Shown here piece after piece: positions 25,527 through 33,788 of a stretch of DNA of 64,000 nt. The notes below the pieces were generated by a model. It did not search any database, was not told the DNA's origin, and saw nothing but the letters and a program-made list of their open reading frames with translations. The stretch lies in contig JBMNES010000001.1 in assembly GCA_050948905.1 (NCBI GenBank), forward strand, positions 310,001-374,000, given 5' to 3'. Source of the DNA: DTKD01 sp050948905 (GTDB taxonomy: Bacteria > Armatimonadota > UBA5829). The translations under genes and the position numbers were made by a program. Position 1 is the first letter of the stretch. Every line of letters starts with the position of its first letter.

Positions 25527-26555
25527 GTGATCCATATAGACGGCAGTCTTGGCGAGGGCGGCGGGCAGATATTGCGGACTTCGCTTTCACTGGCCGCTAT
25601 CACCGGACAATCGGTCACCATAGACAATATCCGTGCAAATCGCGACAAACCCGGCCTGCGGCCACAGCATCTGACTGGAGCTTTGGCGATTGCTGATATC
25701 TGCTCGGCAGAGATTGCAGGCGCGCATGTCGGTTCCACTAAATTGACATTCAAGCCGGGAAAGATCAAATCCGGCAGATATGAATTTGACGTAGCGGCGG
25801 TCCAAGCATCGGCTGGTTCCGTAAATCTGATCGTTCAAACGATAATCTGGCCGTTGGCGTTCGGTTCAAAAAAGAGCCACGTCACCATCAAAGGCGGCAC
25901 CCACGTCCCCTTCGCACCGACCAGCAACTATATCAGCGAGGTTTTCCTGCCAGTTATTGCTAATATGGGGCTGGCGTGCCATTATTCCGTGATCAGATCG
26001 GGTTATTATCCGATCGGCGGCGGCGAGGTGCGCCTGGAAATCCCCGCAGTAGAACAATTGAAGCCAATATCGGCGACTAAACGCTCTGGACAGATGCACG
26101 TCGAGGTCGTCTCCGCGGTTTCTAATTTGCCTGTCAGTATCGCCGAGCGCCAGCTGGATTCTGCTAAAAAACGCCTGGACGAGATCGGCGTGGAAGCCGA
26201 GGCTGAGGTCAAAGAATATCCGTCACAGGGCAAGGGCACGGTGGTCTTTATATCCTGCTCAGACGGCGAAGCAAGAGCAGGATTTCAGAGTCTGGGAGCG
26301 CTGAAGAAACGCGCCGAGCGAGTGGCTGATGAGGCGTGCGATGAGTTTGAGGATTATTACGACTCTAACGATAAGCACCTGGCGGATCAACTCATAATCC
26401 CTGCTGCACTAGCAGATGGCTTGTCGGAGTTTACGACCGCCGAGGTCACTTCGCATCTTCTGACGAATATAGCCATCGTGGAGGCGTTTTTGCCGGTGAA
26501 GTTTAGAGTCGGAGGGGATGTAGGCGTGGCCGGAAAAGTGGAGCGAGTGAGATAG
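25527..26555 (+). CDS. rtcA: RNA 3'-terminal phosphate cyclase
   Basis: 342 residues, the normal length. Uses ATP to turn an RNA 3'-phosphate into a 2',3'-cyclic phosphate, through a covalent His-AMP. Family segments: IDGSLGEGGGQILRTSLSL, RANRDKPGLRPQHLT, GYYPIGGGEV and the catalytic His in DKHLADQLIIPAALA. GTG start 12 bp after tsaB, so it ends the thi-tsa operon. No rtcB ligase is next to it. Confidence 0.94.
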   Translation: MIHIDGSLGEGGGQILRTSLSLAAITGQSVTIDNIRANRDKPGLRPQHLTGALAIADICSAEIAGAHVGSTKLTFKPGKIKSGRYEFDVAAVQASAGSVNLIVQTIIWPLAFGSKKSHVTIKGGTHVPFAPTSNYISEVFLPVIANMGLACHYSVIRSGYYPIGGGEVRLEIPAVEQLKPISATKRSGQMHVEVVSAVSNLPVSIAERQLDSAKKRLDEIGVEAEAEVKEYPSQGKGTVVFISCSDGEARAGFQSLGALKKRAERVADEACDEFEDYYDSNDKHLADQLIIPAALADGLSEFTTAEVTSHLLTNIAIVEAFLPVKFRVGGDVGVAGKVERVR

Positions 26556-26558
26556 CGG

Positions 26559-26660
26559 TTTGGAGGTTAGTAGTTAGAAGTTGGAGGTTGGGATCGGTTT
26601 GAGGTGGCGATTCGGAGATCGCCACCTATCGTAATATTGCGATTCGGAGACCGCCATTGA
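26559..26660. repeat. Composite intergenic repeat (modules E, C, C)
   Basis: TTGGAGGTTAGTAGTTAGAA type units (module E) followed by GGTGGCGATTCGGAGATCGC with CACC and a second partial copy GCGATTCGGAGACCGCC. Confidence 0.75.
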
Positions 26661-26665
26661 TACGT

Positions 26666-28447
26666 TTATTCCTTGCCTTCGATCGCCTTCTTCATTCTCT
26701 CGTGGTATGCGCCGAGGTCCTCCCATTCGCTGATGTGGGTCATTCCCCTGCTTTTACACAACGCGACGAAGTCGTCGAGCTTCTTGAGATACTCGGCTTC
26801 CTTACCTTTGACCTGCTTGTTCATAATCGGCTGCATCAATTTCACGTACTGGATAGGGATGCGGTCGTGCTTGACTCTGTCCAGAATTTCTTCGGACTCC
26901 GCAGCTGCCTCGGCTTTGTCGAAAAGCTTGTCAGAGGCGGCTACGATCTCTGGGGTCAAAAACGGATCAGTTGGGGTGGCCCAGATTTTCATATGGATAT
27001 GATCCTTGGTCACCTTGTTGAGAAGAAGCTGCACATACTCATAGATATACTTGCCGCTCTTGCCGTAGTAGTCGTCGCAGAACTCACGCATTACCTCGTT
27101 GCCATCGATGTCCGGGTCCCAGGTGATCTTGGATAGCAGATATGAACGCAGATGCGCCATCTCCCCGCCGCCGCCCGGAGGATAGGAACCCTCCCAGAAA
27201 ATCCCCTTCACACCCTGCCGCTTATACAGCTTCGCAGTGTCCATCAACTGCCAGAAATCAGGGAACGGGTTCAGATAATGCGCGAAGCTGGTATTGTAGT
27301 GCCAGATGTAAAGCTGGTCGGTGATCTTGCCCCACTCGAGCAGGTTGTCGATGAAAGCCTTGTTTTCATTGGTGCCGCAGGTTTCATACGGATGCGACTC
27401 GCAGCAGAAAATAGGGCATAGCCTCACACGAACGTTGGGGTGCAGCTTTGTGATCTTCGGCGGCTTCTCGGTCCACTGGTAGGCCAGAGTGTCGATCAGC
27501 TTGTCCGGATAGACTTTAGAGGTCTCCTCTGCGATTGCGTTGACAAATCGAAGCATCAAACCCGATGGGCTGCCCTCCTCCTCGTCGATTGCCTTGCAAT
27601 TCGGGCACTGGCAGTTGTTATACCAGTCGTTTTGGGAGACAGAATATATCCTGGCCTCGGGGTGGTCGTGCATCCATTTCAACACAGTCTCTGTCGCGAT
27701 CTTCACCACTTCCGGATTCGACATACACAACTGAGTGTGATCTTTGATGCGCTTGCCCTCGATCTCAGAGAAATATTCAGGATGGGTGTCCCAATACTTT
27801 TCAAGAGGCACCAGTTGGTTAAAGCTGTGCACAAACGGATAGTAGGCGATATTTCCACCACGCTTGCGGTCGATTTTGGCCATAAAGCTGTTGCCGCGGT
27901 TTCGGGCAGCGTAGTTCGGAGTCATAGCTTCTCGAATATATACGTCGCGGTATTCAAAAACCGGCTTCTGGGTTATATCAAGCGCGCCGACCGTTATATC
28001 CCTGGTTTTTGGGACCTTGTTTACAGTGTCTGTTAGAAATCTGCATCCAAGCCTCTCCAAAAACTCATAAGCTCCATACATCGTGCCGCGAAGCCTGCCG
28101 CCCGCGATGATAATGCGGTCGCCTATTGTTTTAATAGTAAAGCCCTCTTCACCGAGATCGGCAAAATCGACATTCACTCCCAGCGACTGCAGGGCTTTGG
28201 AATCTCCTAACAGGATCGCCTTTTGAGGCACTTGGCCGTTGTCCTCGGCATATTGTAATACCGCTCCGGACATCTCTCCGATGAACTGTTTCAGTTCGCT
28301 TGCAGCCCAGTGCTCGGAAGGCGACGCGTCTTTTGATAATACAATGCAATAATCCGATCGACCATCTTGTACCAGGTTCATATCAGCTCCTCCCTGATTG
28401 CCAATAAGCGCGACCAACGCGGCCGCGACGAATAGGTGCATTCGCAT
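26666..28447 (-). CDS. Secreted DUF4838 protein (glycoside-hydrolase-like)
   Basis: 593 residues with a short signal peptide. Residues ~35-150 look like the alpha/beta domain found before GH20/GH67 catalytic domains (AASELKQFIGEMSG, GRLRGTMYGAYEFLERLGCRFL). Residues ~170-480 are DUF4838, a TIM-barrel-like domain with conserved SQNDWYNNCQCPNC, LAYQWTEKPP and FWEGSYPPGG. These proteins occur in polysaccharide-degrading bacteria; the activity is not established. RBS AAGGAG six bases before the ATG. Monocistronic. Confidence 0.8.
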   Translation of the reverse strand: MRMHLFVAAALVALIGNQGGADMNLVQDGRSDYCIVLSKDASPSEHWAASELKQFIGEMSGAVLQYAEDNGQVPQKAILLGDSKALQSLGVNVDFADLGEEGFTIKTIGDRIIIAGGRLRGTMYGAYEFLERLGCRFLTDTVNKVPKTRDITVGALDITQKPVFEYRDVYIREAMTPNYAARNRGNSFMAKIDRKRGGNIAYYPFVHSFNQLVPLEKYWDTHPEYFSEIEGKRIKDHTQLCMSNPEVVKIATETVLKWMHDHPEARIYSVSQNDWYNNCQCPNCKAIDEEEGSPSGLMLRFVNAIAEETSKVYPDKLIDTLAYQWTEKPPKITKLHPNVRVRLCPIFCCESHPYETCGTNENKAFIDNLLEWGKITDQLYIWHYNTSFAHYLNPFPDFWQLMDTAKLYKRQGVKGIFWEGSYPPGGGGEMAHLRSYLLSKITWDPDIDGNEVMREFCDDYYGKSGKYIYEYVQLLLNKVTKDHIHMKIWATPTDPFLTPEIVAASDKLFDKAEAAAESEEILDRVKHDRIPIQYVKLMQPIMNKQVKGKEAEYLKKLDDFVALCKSRGMTHISEWEDLGAYHERMKKAIEGKE

Positions 28448-28538
28448 AATAGACTCCTTTCATAACCTCTACAACGCCTGCATTATACAACATCGAATGG
28501 CAAATGGAAGTGCTAAAGTGGGCGGATAAAGTGGAAAA

Positions 28539-28614
28539 TGGCGCACCCGGGGCGATTCGAACGCCCGACTTCTTGCTCCGGAGGCAAGCGCTCTATCCAC
28601 TGAGCTACGGGTGC
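28539..28614 (-). tRNA. tRNA-Arg (anticodon CCG)
   Basis: Cloverleaf with acceptor GCACCCG/CGGGTGC, D-arm AGCTCAGTGGATAGAGC, anticodon stem CTTGC/GCAAG with loop CTCCGGA, T-arm GGGCGTTCGAATCGCCC, discriminator G and encoded CCA. Confidence 0.95.
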
Positions 28615-28639
28615 GTGCTTAGTTATTATATCACAGATT

Positions 28640-28925
28640 GCGGAAGGGAATAGCGCGAAAGCACGAAAGAGGTGAAAGGCAGGGATAAAGTTAATAGTTG
28701 GGATTATTAAGAATCGGACTGCTGAGACCTGAGCTCGAACAGCGAAAAAGCAGATTCCTCGCTGCGCTCGGAGTGACGGGGGTGATTGGTCGAAATGACA
28801 GCCGCTCACTTGTAGTTCCGCGCCACCACCTAGTCATTCCGCGCGTAGTCGCGGAATCCACAGGTTAGCACAGATGGGCAAGCGATCACCGCGCTTCATC
28901 ACTCATGACCCAAAAAGCTGATTAT
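28640..28925. repeat. Composite intergenic repeat (modules A, B, D-like)
   Basis: Module A at 28645-28690, module B at 28713-28778 with GCAGATTCCTCGC, a GTCATTCCGCG/CGCGGAAT hairpin at 28832-28856 and a decayed module B from 28907 (AAAAAGCTGATTATTTGC). Confidence 0.7.
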
Positions 28926-28928
28926 TTG

Positions 28929-30587
28929 CTATGCTCGAAATGACAATGGGCCGGGGATCGGGCTGGATAGTTTCTGCAAACGGGTAGTTTCATCCAATAC
29001 ATCGCCCGTAACAGGATCCACACAGACCACTGCGCCGTTTATGACCCTTGTCTGCAGGGTTCCGGCGGCGTATGGATTGCCGCGGAGATGAGGGGCATCG
29101 AGTAATCCAAGAGAGATCGCTTTTGCAATCACCCTGGGGCTGCTGTACGGGTCTTCATCGCCTTCGCGCAAATCCGATATGGCCTTCAACAGCACCTCTG
29201 CCTCATCCAACAGTTCCTGCTTGCGGTCCGCAACCCTGGGGCTGGATATAAGATTTCTCATAGTGTCGTGGCAATTTCTGAGCACTCCATTAACAATTTC
29301 GCAGCTTTCTATGACCTCGTCGGCGGTGGCGGCATGGTCGCCCTCGCAGAACCCGACCACGTGAATGATATGCGGAGATACCGACAGCGCCAGAGCCGTA
29401 GATGCTGCCAGTTGACCTTTCGCCCTGGAAAGATGAGGCGAAAGATGAAGCAGTCCTGCGCGCACCTGCCTTAACGAGAAGAAATCCGGCCCGTGCAGGC
29501 TCTCAACTATCGAAATTTGCGCCTGTATTTTGGCGATGTCCATCTCCGGGGAGATGCCAGCAGGCGTATTGAACATATATTGCGACACATAGCGACTGAC
29601 GCCCATCGAACGAGCGTTGTATGCCGCCAGCCAGCTCATTACAACCGAAGTCACATCGTGCGAATCACGCAGTGCCCAATGGTGCGGCTCGTTGACCTCC
29701 ACGGGAATACCCCGAACCGCATGCCACTCCATAGCAGCCTGGTTTTCAGCGATAGCCTGCTTCGGAGTGCGGTCGGAGCGGCCATCAAGTGCGCTATACC
29801 AGCACAGCGGGATCGCAGCCCAGGCGTTTGAGATGGTCCTCTGGGACATCTCCGCCCAGTCGAGAAGGTCGTGAGTGCCGCTGTATATTCTAAGCAGCGG
29901 ATAGTTGCCCGTGCGGCTGGCCTTATAAATAGCTTTCAGGTCGTCTTCGGAACGTATCGGCGCCCCACCCGCTCCGTCTAGAGCCGGATCCATTTGATGC
30001 GGCTTGAAGAAAGATTCCTGTGCGTTTTGATCCGGCGCGACTGAGATTACATCCAATACACCAGACTCCGCGATTTTGCCGACGCCCTCTATCATTTCGT
30101 CCATAGTAGACGGGCCGTAGTGGTGGCGCAGTAGAGGATATGGATGTTTTGAGTTGAGGCGGGAGATCAGGTCGCTGCCGTAATCCTCCGGTTTGGACTC
30201 GCGCTTCTCGCCTCGCAGATACGCCCAAACCTCATCAGGATTCTCCAAACCATTGAAAGACTGTTCGAACCAGCCGAGTTTGTCTGCGACTTCGCACATT
30301 GGCGGGGTGCCGCCAAACATGAATCTTTTATCTGTCAAATTGTGAGATATGAGAGCATCGTGCAAGTTGTTGAGCAGCCTTTCGCCGACCTCAGGGGTTA
30401 GGCGATAACTAACCCCGACTATCTCCGGTTCATAGGTCTCTATTGCGTCGACAAACTTATCTATCGGGACAGCCGCTCCCAGAAATACTGTTTTGTAACC
30501 GAGTTGTTCGGCTATATTCAGAAACGCCGCCACCCCGGCTACGTGTACGCAATTTCCGAGCGCCCCTGCTACTATAGTCCTTGCCAT
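28929..30587 (-). CDS. Cobalamin-binding-type protein with mutase-like barrel
   Basis: 552 residues. Residues 1-125 look like a B12-binding Rossmann domain: CVHVAG takes the place of DxHxxG (the axial His is kept, the Asp is Cys), then GYKTVFLGAAVPIDKFVDAI and EIVGVSYRLT. The remaining ~400 residues may be a TIM barrel like those of glutamate or methylaspartate mutases (YPLLRHHYGPS, GIPVEVNEPHHW). The reaction is unknown. The ATG sits 16 bp inside the end of the opine-dehydrogenase-like gene, with AGGAGG inside that gene's last codons, so the two are translated together. They are both under the c-di-AMP riboswitch at 31836-31950. Confidence 0.65.
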   Translation of the reverse strand: MARTIVAGALGNCVHVAGVAAFLNIAEQLGYKTVFLGAAVPIDKFVDAIETYEPEIVGVSYRLTPEVGERLLNNLHDALISHNLTDKRFMFGGTPPMCEVADKLGWFEQSFNGLENPDEVWAYLRGEKRESKPEDYGSDLISRLNSKHPYPLLRHHYGPSTMDEMIEGVGKIAESGVLDVISVAPDQNAQESFFKPHQMDPALDGAGGAPIRSEDDLKAIYKASRTGNYPLLRIYSGTHDLLDWAEMSQRTISNAWAAIPLCWYSALDGRSDRTPKQAIAENQAAMEWHAVRGIPVEVNEPHHWALRDSHDVTSVVMSWLAAYNARSMGVSRYVSQYMFNTPAGISPEMDIAKIQAQISIVESLHGPDFFSLRQVRAGLLHLSPHLSRAKGQLAASTALALSVSPHIIHVVGFCEGDHAATADEVIESCEIVNGVLRNCHDTMRNLISSPRVADRKQELLDEAEVLLKAISDLREGDEDPYSSPRVIAKAISLGLLDAPHLRGNPYAAGTLQTRVINGAVVCVDPVTGDVLDETTRLQKLSSPIPGPLSFRA

Positions 30588-31741
30588 ATCGAATCCTCCT
30601 TAGCCACAGGCTGGCCAGCAGCTTCCGCCTCGCCTTCGAGGATAAACCGCCTGATTTCTTTGAGGCTCTTTCCAGCTAGTCCGAGAGTCTCGGCAGTCCT
30701 GCCCTGAGCGCGATAGTCCACCCCGTGCAGCACTGAGCCCAGCAGAATAATAGAGTCGATGCTCGGTGTCGGCACGTCGACCAACTGCCCCAGCGATGAG
30801 ATAGGAACCAGGCTCATCGGAATATCCTCTGAAATGTATCTATGAAAAACGGTCTTGGGCGCTTTGATTCCGTCGTAGCCCCTGTTGGCCCGCATCGCCT
30901 CGTGCAACGTGCGGCCTGCGGCGTCATAGGCGATATATAGCCACTCCCTGGCGGTCATTGCCCTGAACCCAAGAGCTCCGGCCACCGCCACTCGCTCCCT
31001 GTCCATAGACTCCAGAATCATAGCGACGGCGGGGGTGATTCCCTCTGTATAATAATCGAAGTCCCCGTTTGTGCTCTCTATTCGCGCTGCGTTGAGAACA
31101 GTTACGGCTGGGTGGAAGATGGCGCCGATGTTGTCGAGGCTGGTTTTCATAACATTATCACCTGGGACAAAATGCGGAAACGCCACACGAAGGGCTTTGA
31201 CTACCTCCGGCGTGCGATAGGCGGGCAGCGCCGCGACTGGAATGCTGTTTTTGATGCGGAAAATCTTTGTCTGCGCAGGGTTCACCGAACGGCTGGCGTA
31301 CAGAAATGTCTGCGCCTCCGCGACGACTATATCAGCCCGGCATCCGCTGTCGCGAATAGTCTTCAAGACCTCTAAAGCCCCACCGGTTCGGCCGGGGTTC
31401 AATACTATTATTTGACCATCGACGAGGTGAGGTGCTATTTGTTCGGCGATAAACCTGTGGGCAGTGGCTGGAACAACTACCATAAGGACTTTTCTGTCTT
31501 CGATAGCCTCGGCGGGATCTGTGGTGACGACGCCTATATGGGCAAACCCACGTGGGAGAGTCTCTAATACTTCTGATTGTATGTCTACGCCGCCTGCGGA
31601 TCGTATGGCGATGAGCCTCTGTTCGCCGCGGTTGTAAAGCGATACATCGAAGCCCATCAGCGACAGGTGGCCAGCCATAGCCGTGCCTCCGTGTCCTGCG
31701 CCCAGAACCGCGAATTTGGTCACATCTGTGGTTTGGTTCAT
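30572..31741 (-). CDS. Opine (octopine/nopaline) dehydrogenase-like NAD(P) oxidoreductase
   Basis: 389 residues from the ATG at 31741, which has GGGAGGAG just upstream; the open frame extends to 31906 but that part crosses the riboswitch. N-terminal Rossmann fold (FAVLGAGHGGTAMAGHL). The C-terminal Octopine_DH domain has the catalytic His in IFHPAVTVLNAARIE. Family members join an amino acid and a keto acid reductively. The actual substrates are unknown. First gene of a two-gene operon with the B12-type protein. Confidence 0.82.
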   Translation of the reverse strand: MNQTTDVTKFAVLGAGHGGTAMAGHLSLMGFDVSLYNRGEQRLIAIRSAGGVDIQSEVLETLPRGFAHIGVVTTDPAEAIEDRKVLMVVVPATAHRFIAEQIAPHLVDGQIIVLNPGRTGGALEVLKTIRDSGCRADIVVAEAQTFLYASRSVNPAQTKIFRIKNSIPVAALPAYRTPEVVKALRVAFPHFVPGDNVMKTSLDNIGAIFHPAVTVLNAARIESTNGDFDYYTEGITPAVAMILESMDRERVAVAGALGFRAMTAREWLYIAYDAAGRTLHEAMRANRGYDGIKAPKTVFHRYISEDIPMSLVPISSLGQLVDVPTPSIDSIILLGSVLHGVDYRAQGRTAETLGLAGKSLKEIRRFILEGEAEAAGQPVAKEDSIWQGL

Positions 31742-31835
31742 GCTTCTCCTCCCTATCTGATGAATGTATGTGAAAACAACCGGAAGGAGCGGACAGGGCA
31801 TGCGCAGCGGCATATCAGGTGGTGGTTCTTCCTGC

Positions 31836-31950
31836 CGCGCCTGCGAGGTTAGCTGGCGGGCTAGGGTCGGAAGTGACCCCTCTCCTCTAGTGGAGATTAG
31901 CCCCAAAGATGCTGGTTCCCCCGCTCCCGCAAGCCTGCGGGATTCGGCGT
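31836..31950 (-). promoter_or_regulatory. c-di-AMP riboswitch (ydaO/yuaA class)
   Basis: Read on the minus strand, the conserved strings come in order: CGCCGAATCC, hairpin, GAGCGGGGGAACCA, TTGGGGCTAATCTC, and finally CCGCCAGCTAACCTCGCAGG with CGC, whose end pairs with the first CGCC. These match the ydaO aptamer. A GCGGCA/TGCCGC hairpin overlaps the 3' strand of the aptamer (31835-31808) and could be the switching element. The gene starts about 95 nt downstream. Confidence 0.9.
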
Positions 31951-32074
31951 TTTATTTATTAAATGAGCATTAAGTCTGCTCTATATACTACGAACTATGT
32001 CTCTGTGAGGTTCCAATTATGGCCCATAATCTCAGGAAATGCAAGCAGGAAAGCGGTGCTCGGAAGGCCGGGGA

Positions 32075-32185
32075 AGAGAAACGCGAAAGAGCGAAATAGG
32101 CGAAAGTCGCGAAATAATACTTAGCTCGGGTTATTGGAATCGGACTTCGAACGTCTGACTTCGGATTGCGAAAAAGCAGATTTCT
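32075..32185. repeat. Modules A and B, module B interrupted by the IS110 element
   Basis: Module A at 32075-32117. Module B starts at 32140 and breaks off at GCAGATTTCT (32176-32185); its continuation CTCGCTGCGCTCGAAATGAC resumes at 33381. An insertion between the two parts is the simplest reading. Confidence 0.85.
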
Positions 32186-32206
32186 TGTATTATGTTCTTG
32201 CCTGTC

Positions 32207-32212
32207 TATAAT
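32207..32212 (+). promoter_or_regulatory. -10 box of the bridge RNA
   Basis: Perfect TATAAT just before the first hairpin of the bridge RNA. TTGTAT at 32185-32190 could be a -35 with a 16-nt spacer; it spans the left junction, so promoter strength could change upon circularisation. Confidence 0.5.
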
Positions 32213-32385
32213 GGTGGATTATAGGACGCTATAGTCCACCTGGCAGAGGGGACGTGCAGATTTCAGTGCGTTAGAGCACGTTGGCGAGATTGTTTCCTCT
32301 GTCTTGATCAAGGCTTAATCCGGACGGTATCCTGGGTCCCTGATTTATGGTGAACCCGTATGTACAAGGATGGACGCCTTATTTT
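32213..32385 (+). ncRNA. IS110 bridge RNA
   Basis: Three stem-loops. (1) 32213-32240: 12-bp stem with loop GACG. (2) Target-binding loop, 32242-32303: stem GGCAGAGG/CCTCTGTC, top hairpin GTGC/GCAC, left guide GCAGATTTC (32256-32264) and right guide GCGAGA (32284-32289). (3) Donor-binding loop, 32310-32380: stem AAGGC/GCCTT plus ATCC/GGAT, top hairpin GGGT/ACCC, left guide GACGGTATC (32323-32331) and right guide TACAAG (32363-32368). The guides match the insertion site and the element's own ends, as known for IS621-type bridge RNAs. The true 5' and 3' ends are not certain. Confidence 0.9.
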
Positions 32386-32397
32386 CAGGAGAGACGA

Positions 32398-33357
32398 ATG
32401 CATTATCTAGGAATTGATGTATCCAAGGACAAATTCGATGTGGCACTGATGCTTGATGAGGCTGCGCCAGACCAATTCAAACAGAAAGTTTTCAGCAACA
32501 ATAATGATGGCTACAACAAGCTCATTAAGTGGCTGGACAAAAGAGTATCGGAGCCTGTGCATTTTGCGATGGAGGCTACGAACATCTACTGGGAAGAGCT
32601 GGCAGTATTCTTGAACGACAAGGGTCTTACTGTGAGCGTGGTAAACCCTACGTTAGTAAAAAACGAAGCCAAATCTTGGGGAGTGCGCAACAAGACAGAC
32701 AAAACCGATGCCACAGTGATTGCGCGGTTTTGTGCGGCCAAGAAGCCACAGGCGTGGGTAGCGCCGTCGGCCGAAATACGGGAACTGCGTGACCTGGTGA
32801 GATACCTGGAGACTCTACAGGACGAGAGACAGAGATACAAAAACCGGCTGCAAACAGCATCATCTGAGCTTGTAAGGGCATCACTGAAGCAGTTGATAGC
32901 ATTTCTAGATGCTGAGATTGGTACGTTGAAGAAGAGGATATCCAATCATATCAACCGGCATCCTGGTCTCAAGAAAGATGCGGAGCTTTTGGCCAGCATA
33001 CCCGGCATTGGGCCAAAGACGGTAGCAGTGATTCTAAGCGAGTTGCCAGATGTAGCCAATTTCAGTTCTTCCAAGTCTGTGGCAGCGTATGCTGGTTTAT
33101 CGCCCATGAAAGCGGAAAGCGGTAAACACAAAGGTGCGACCAGGTTGTGCAAGTTTGGCAATGCTCAACTCCGGCGGGCTCTATACTTTCCTGCTATTGC
33201 AGCAGCGACTCATAACGAGTATTTCCGCGAATTCTATACTAGGCTGACAAGACGGGACAAGTGCAAGATGATCGCGATCGGTGCGTGCATGAGAAAGCTT
33301 TTAGTGACCGCTTATGGAGTATTAAGATCTGGCAACCCTTTCCAAATGCCAGCTTAA
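32398..33357 (+). CDS. IS110-family recombinase/transposase
   Basis: 319 residues from ATG 32398 (AGGAG six bases upstream); an earlier in-frame ATG at 32347 lies in the bridge RNA and is unlikely. N-terminal RuvC-like DEDD domain: D8 in YLGIDVSKDKFD, E in MEATNIYWE, DD in NKTDKTDATV. The C-terminal transposase_20 domain has IPGIGPKTVAVIL and AYAGLSPMKAESGKHKG with the catalytic Ser. It uses the bridge RNA to recombine the element's CT core with the target CT. Complete and without frameshift. Confidence 0.95.
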   Translation: MHYLGIDVSKDKFDVALMLDEAAPDQFKQKVFSNNNDGYNKLIKWLDKRVSEPVHFAMEATNIYWEELAVFLNDKGLTVSVVNPTLVKNEAKSWGVRNKTDKTDATVIARFCAAKKPQAWVAPSAEIRELRDLVRYLETLQDERQRYKNRLQTASSELVRASLKQLIAFLDAEIGTLKKRISNHINRHPGLKKDAELLASIPGIGPKTVAVILSELPDVANFSSSKSVAAYAGLSPMKAESGKHKGATRLCKFGNAQLRRALYFPAIAAATHNEYFREFYTRLTRRDKCKMIAIGACMRKLLVTAYGVLRSGNPFQMPA

Positions 33358-33382
33358 AAACTTGACAGGCAAGACGGTATCT

Positions 33383-33480
33383 CGCTGCGCTCGAAATGAC
33401 GGGGAGGGGCACTCGAAATGACAGGGAAGGGTGGTCGAAACGACGGGGAGGGCTGGTCGAAGTGACGAGGGTTGTTGATG
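33383..33480. repeat. End of module B followed by a 22-bp tandem repeat
   Basis: After the IS element module B resumes (CGCTGCGCTCGAAATGAC). TCGAAATGACGGGGAGGGGC-type units then begin at 33391, 33413, 33435 and 33457: four units of 22 bp. The rest of the gap, 33481-33788, shows no recognisable gene or RNA. Confidence 0.75.
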
Positions 33481-33788
33481 TGATGGGAAGTGGTCATCGT
33501 GGTGATGGGAGGCGAGTCGATATGGCAATCGATAGTGTTTGATGTGACTTGAGAGATGATCTGCAGGCGATAGCTGAAACTTTACGTCTTGTATGGAATC
33601 ATTATGTGATACCGTAGACCGATTGCCCGCTTCTTGACTGCAAATATTTTGTCTTATGCTGTGATATTCTACTATATATCTGGACTTATAGTCTTTATTA
33701 TGGCATAATTCATATGCAGCCTGCCCGCTATAAGTCCTGAGCTGAGCTCACTGCAAACCCTTACTCACCACCGGAGATAACCGACATT

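Larger units (their letters stand above)
32186..33382 (+). mobile_element. IS110-family insertion sequence, complete
   Basis: About 1197 bp flanked by the dinucleotide CT on both sides (32184-32185 and 33381-33382), which is the core used by IS110-type elements; the exact edge is ambiguous by those 2 bp. Left part non-coding with a bridge RNA, right part the transposase, followed by 23 bp. Perfect 11-bp subterminal inverted repeats: TCTTGCCTGTC at 32196-32206 and GACAGGCAAGA at 33364-33374. No target duplication beyond CT. The element sits inside a copy of module B and looks intact, so it may be active. Confidence 0.93.

Noticed and set aside
32347..32397. Transposase start at ATG 32347
   Set aside because: It would lie in the donor loop of the bridge RNA; ATG 32398 has an ideal AGGAG and gives the family N-terminus.
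32186..33382. Classification as IS1111 group because of subterminal inverted repeats
   Set aside because: The structured RNA with matching guides lies upstream of the transposase and only 23 bp remain downstream, as in the IS110 group.
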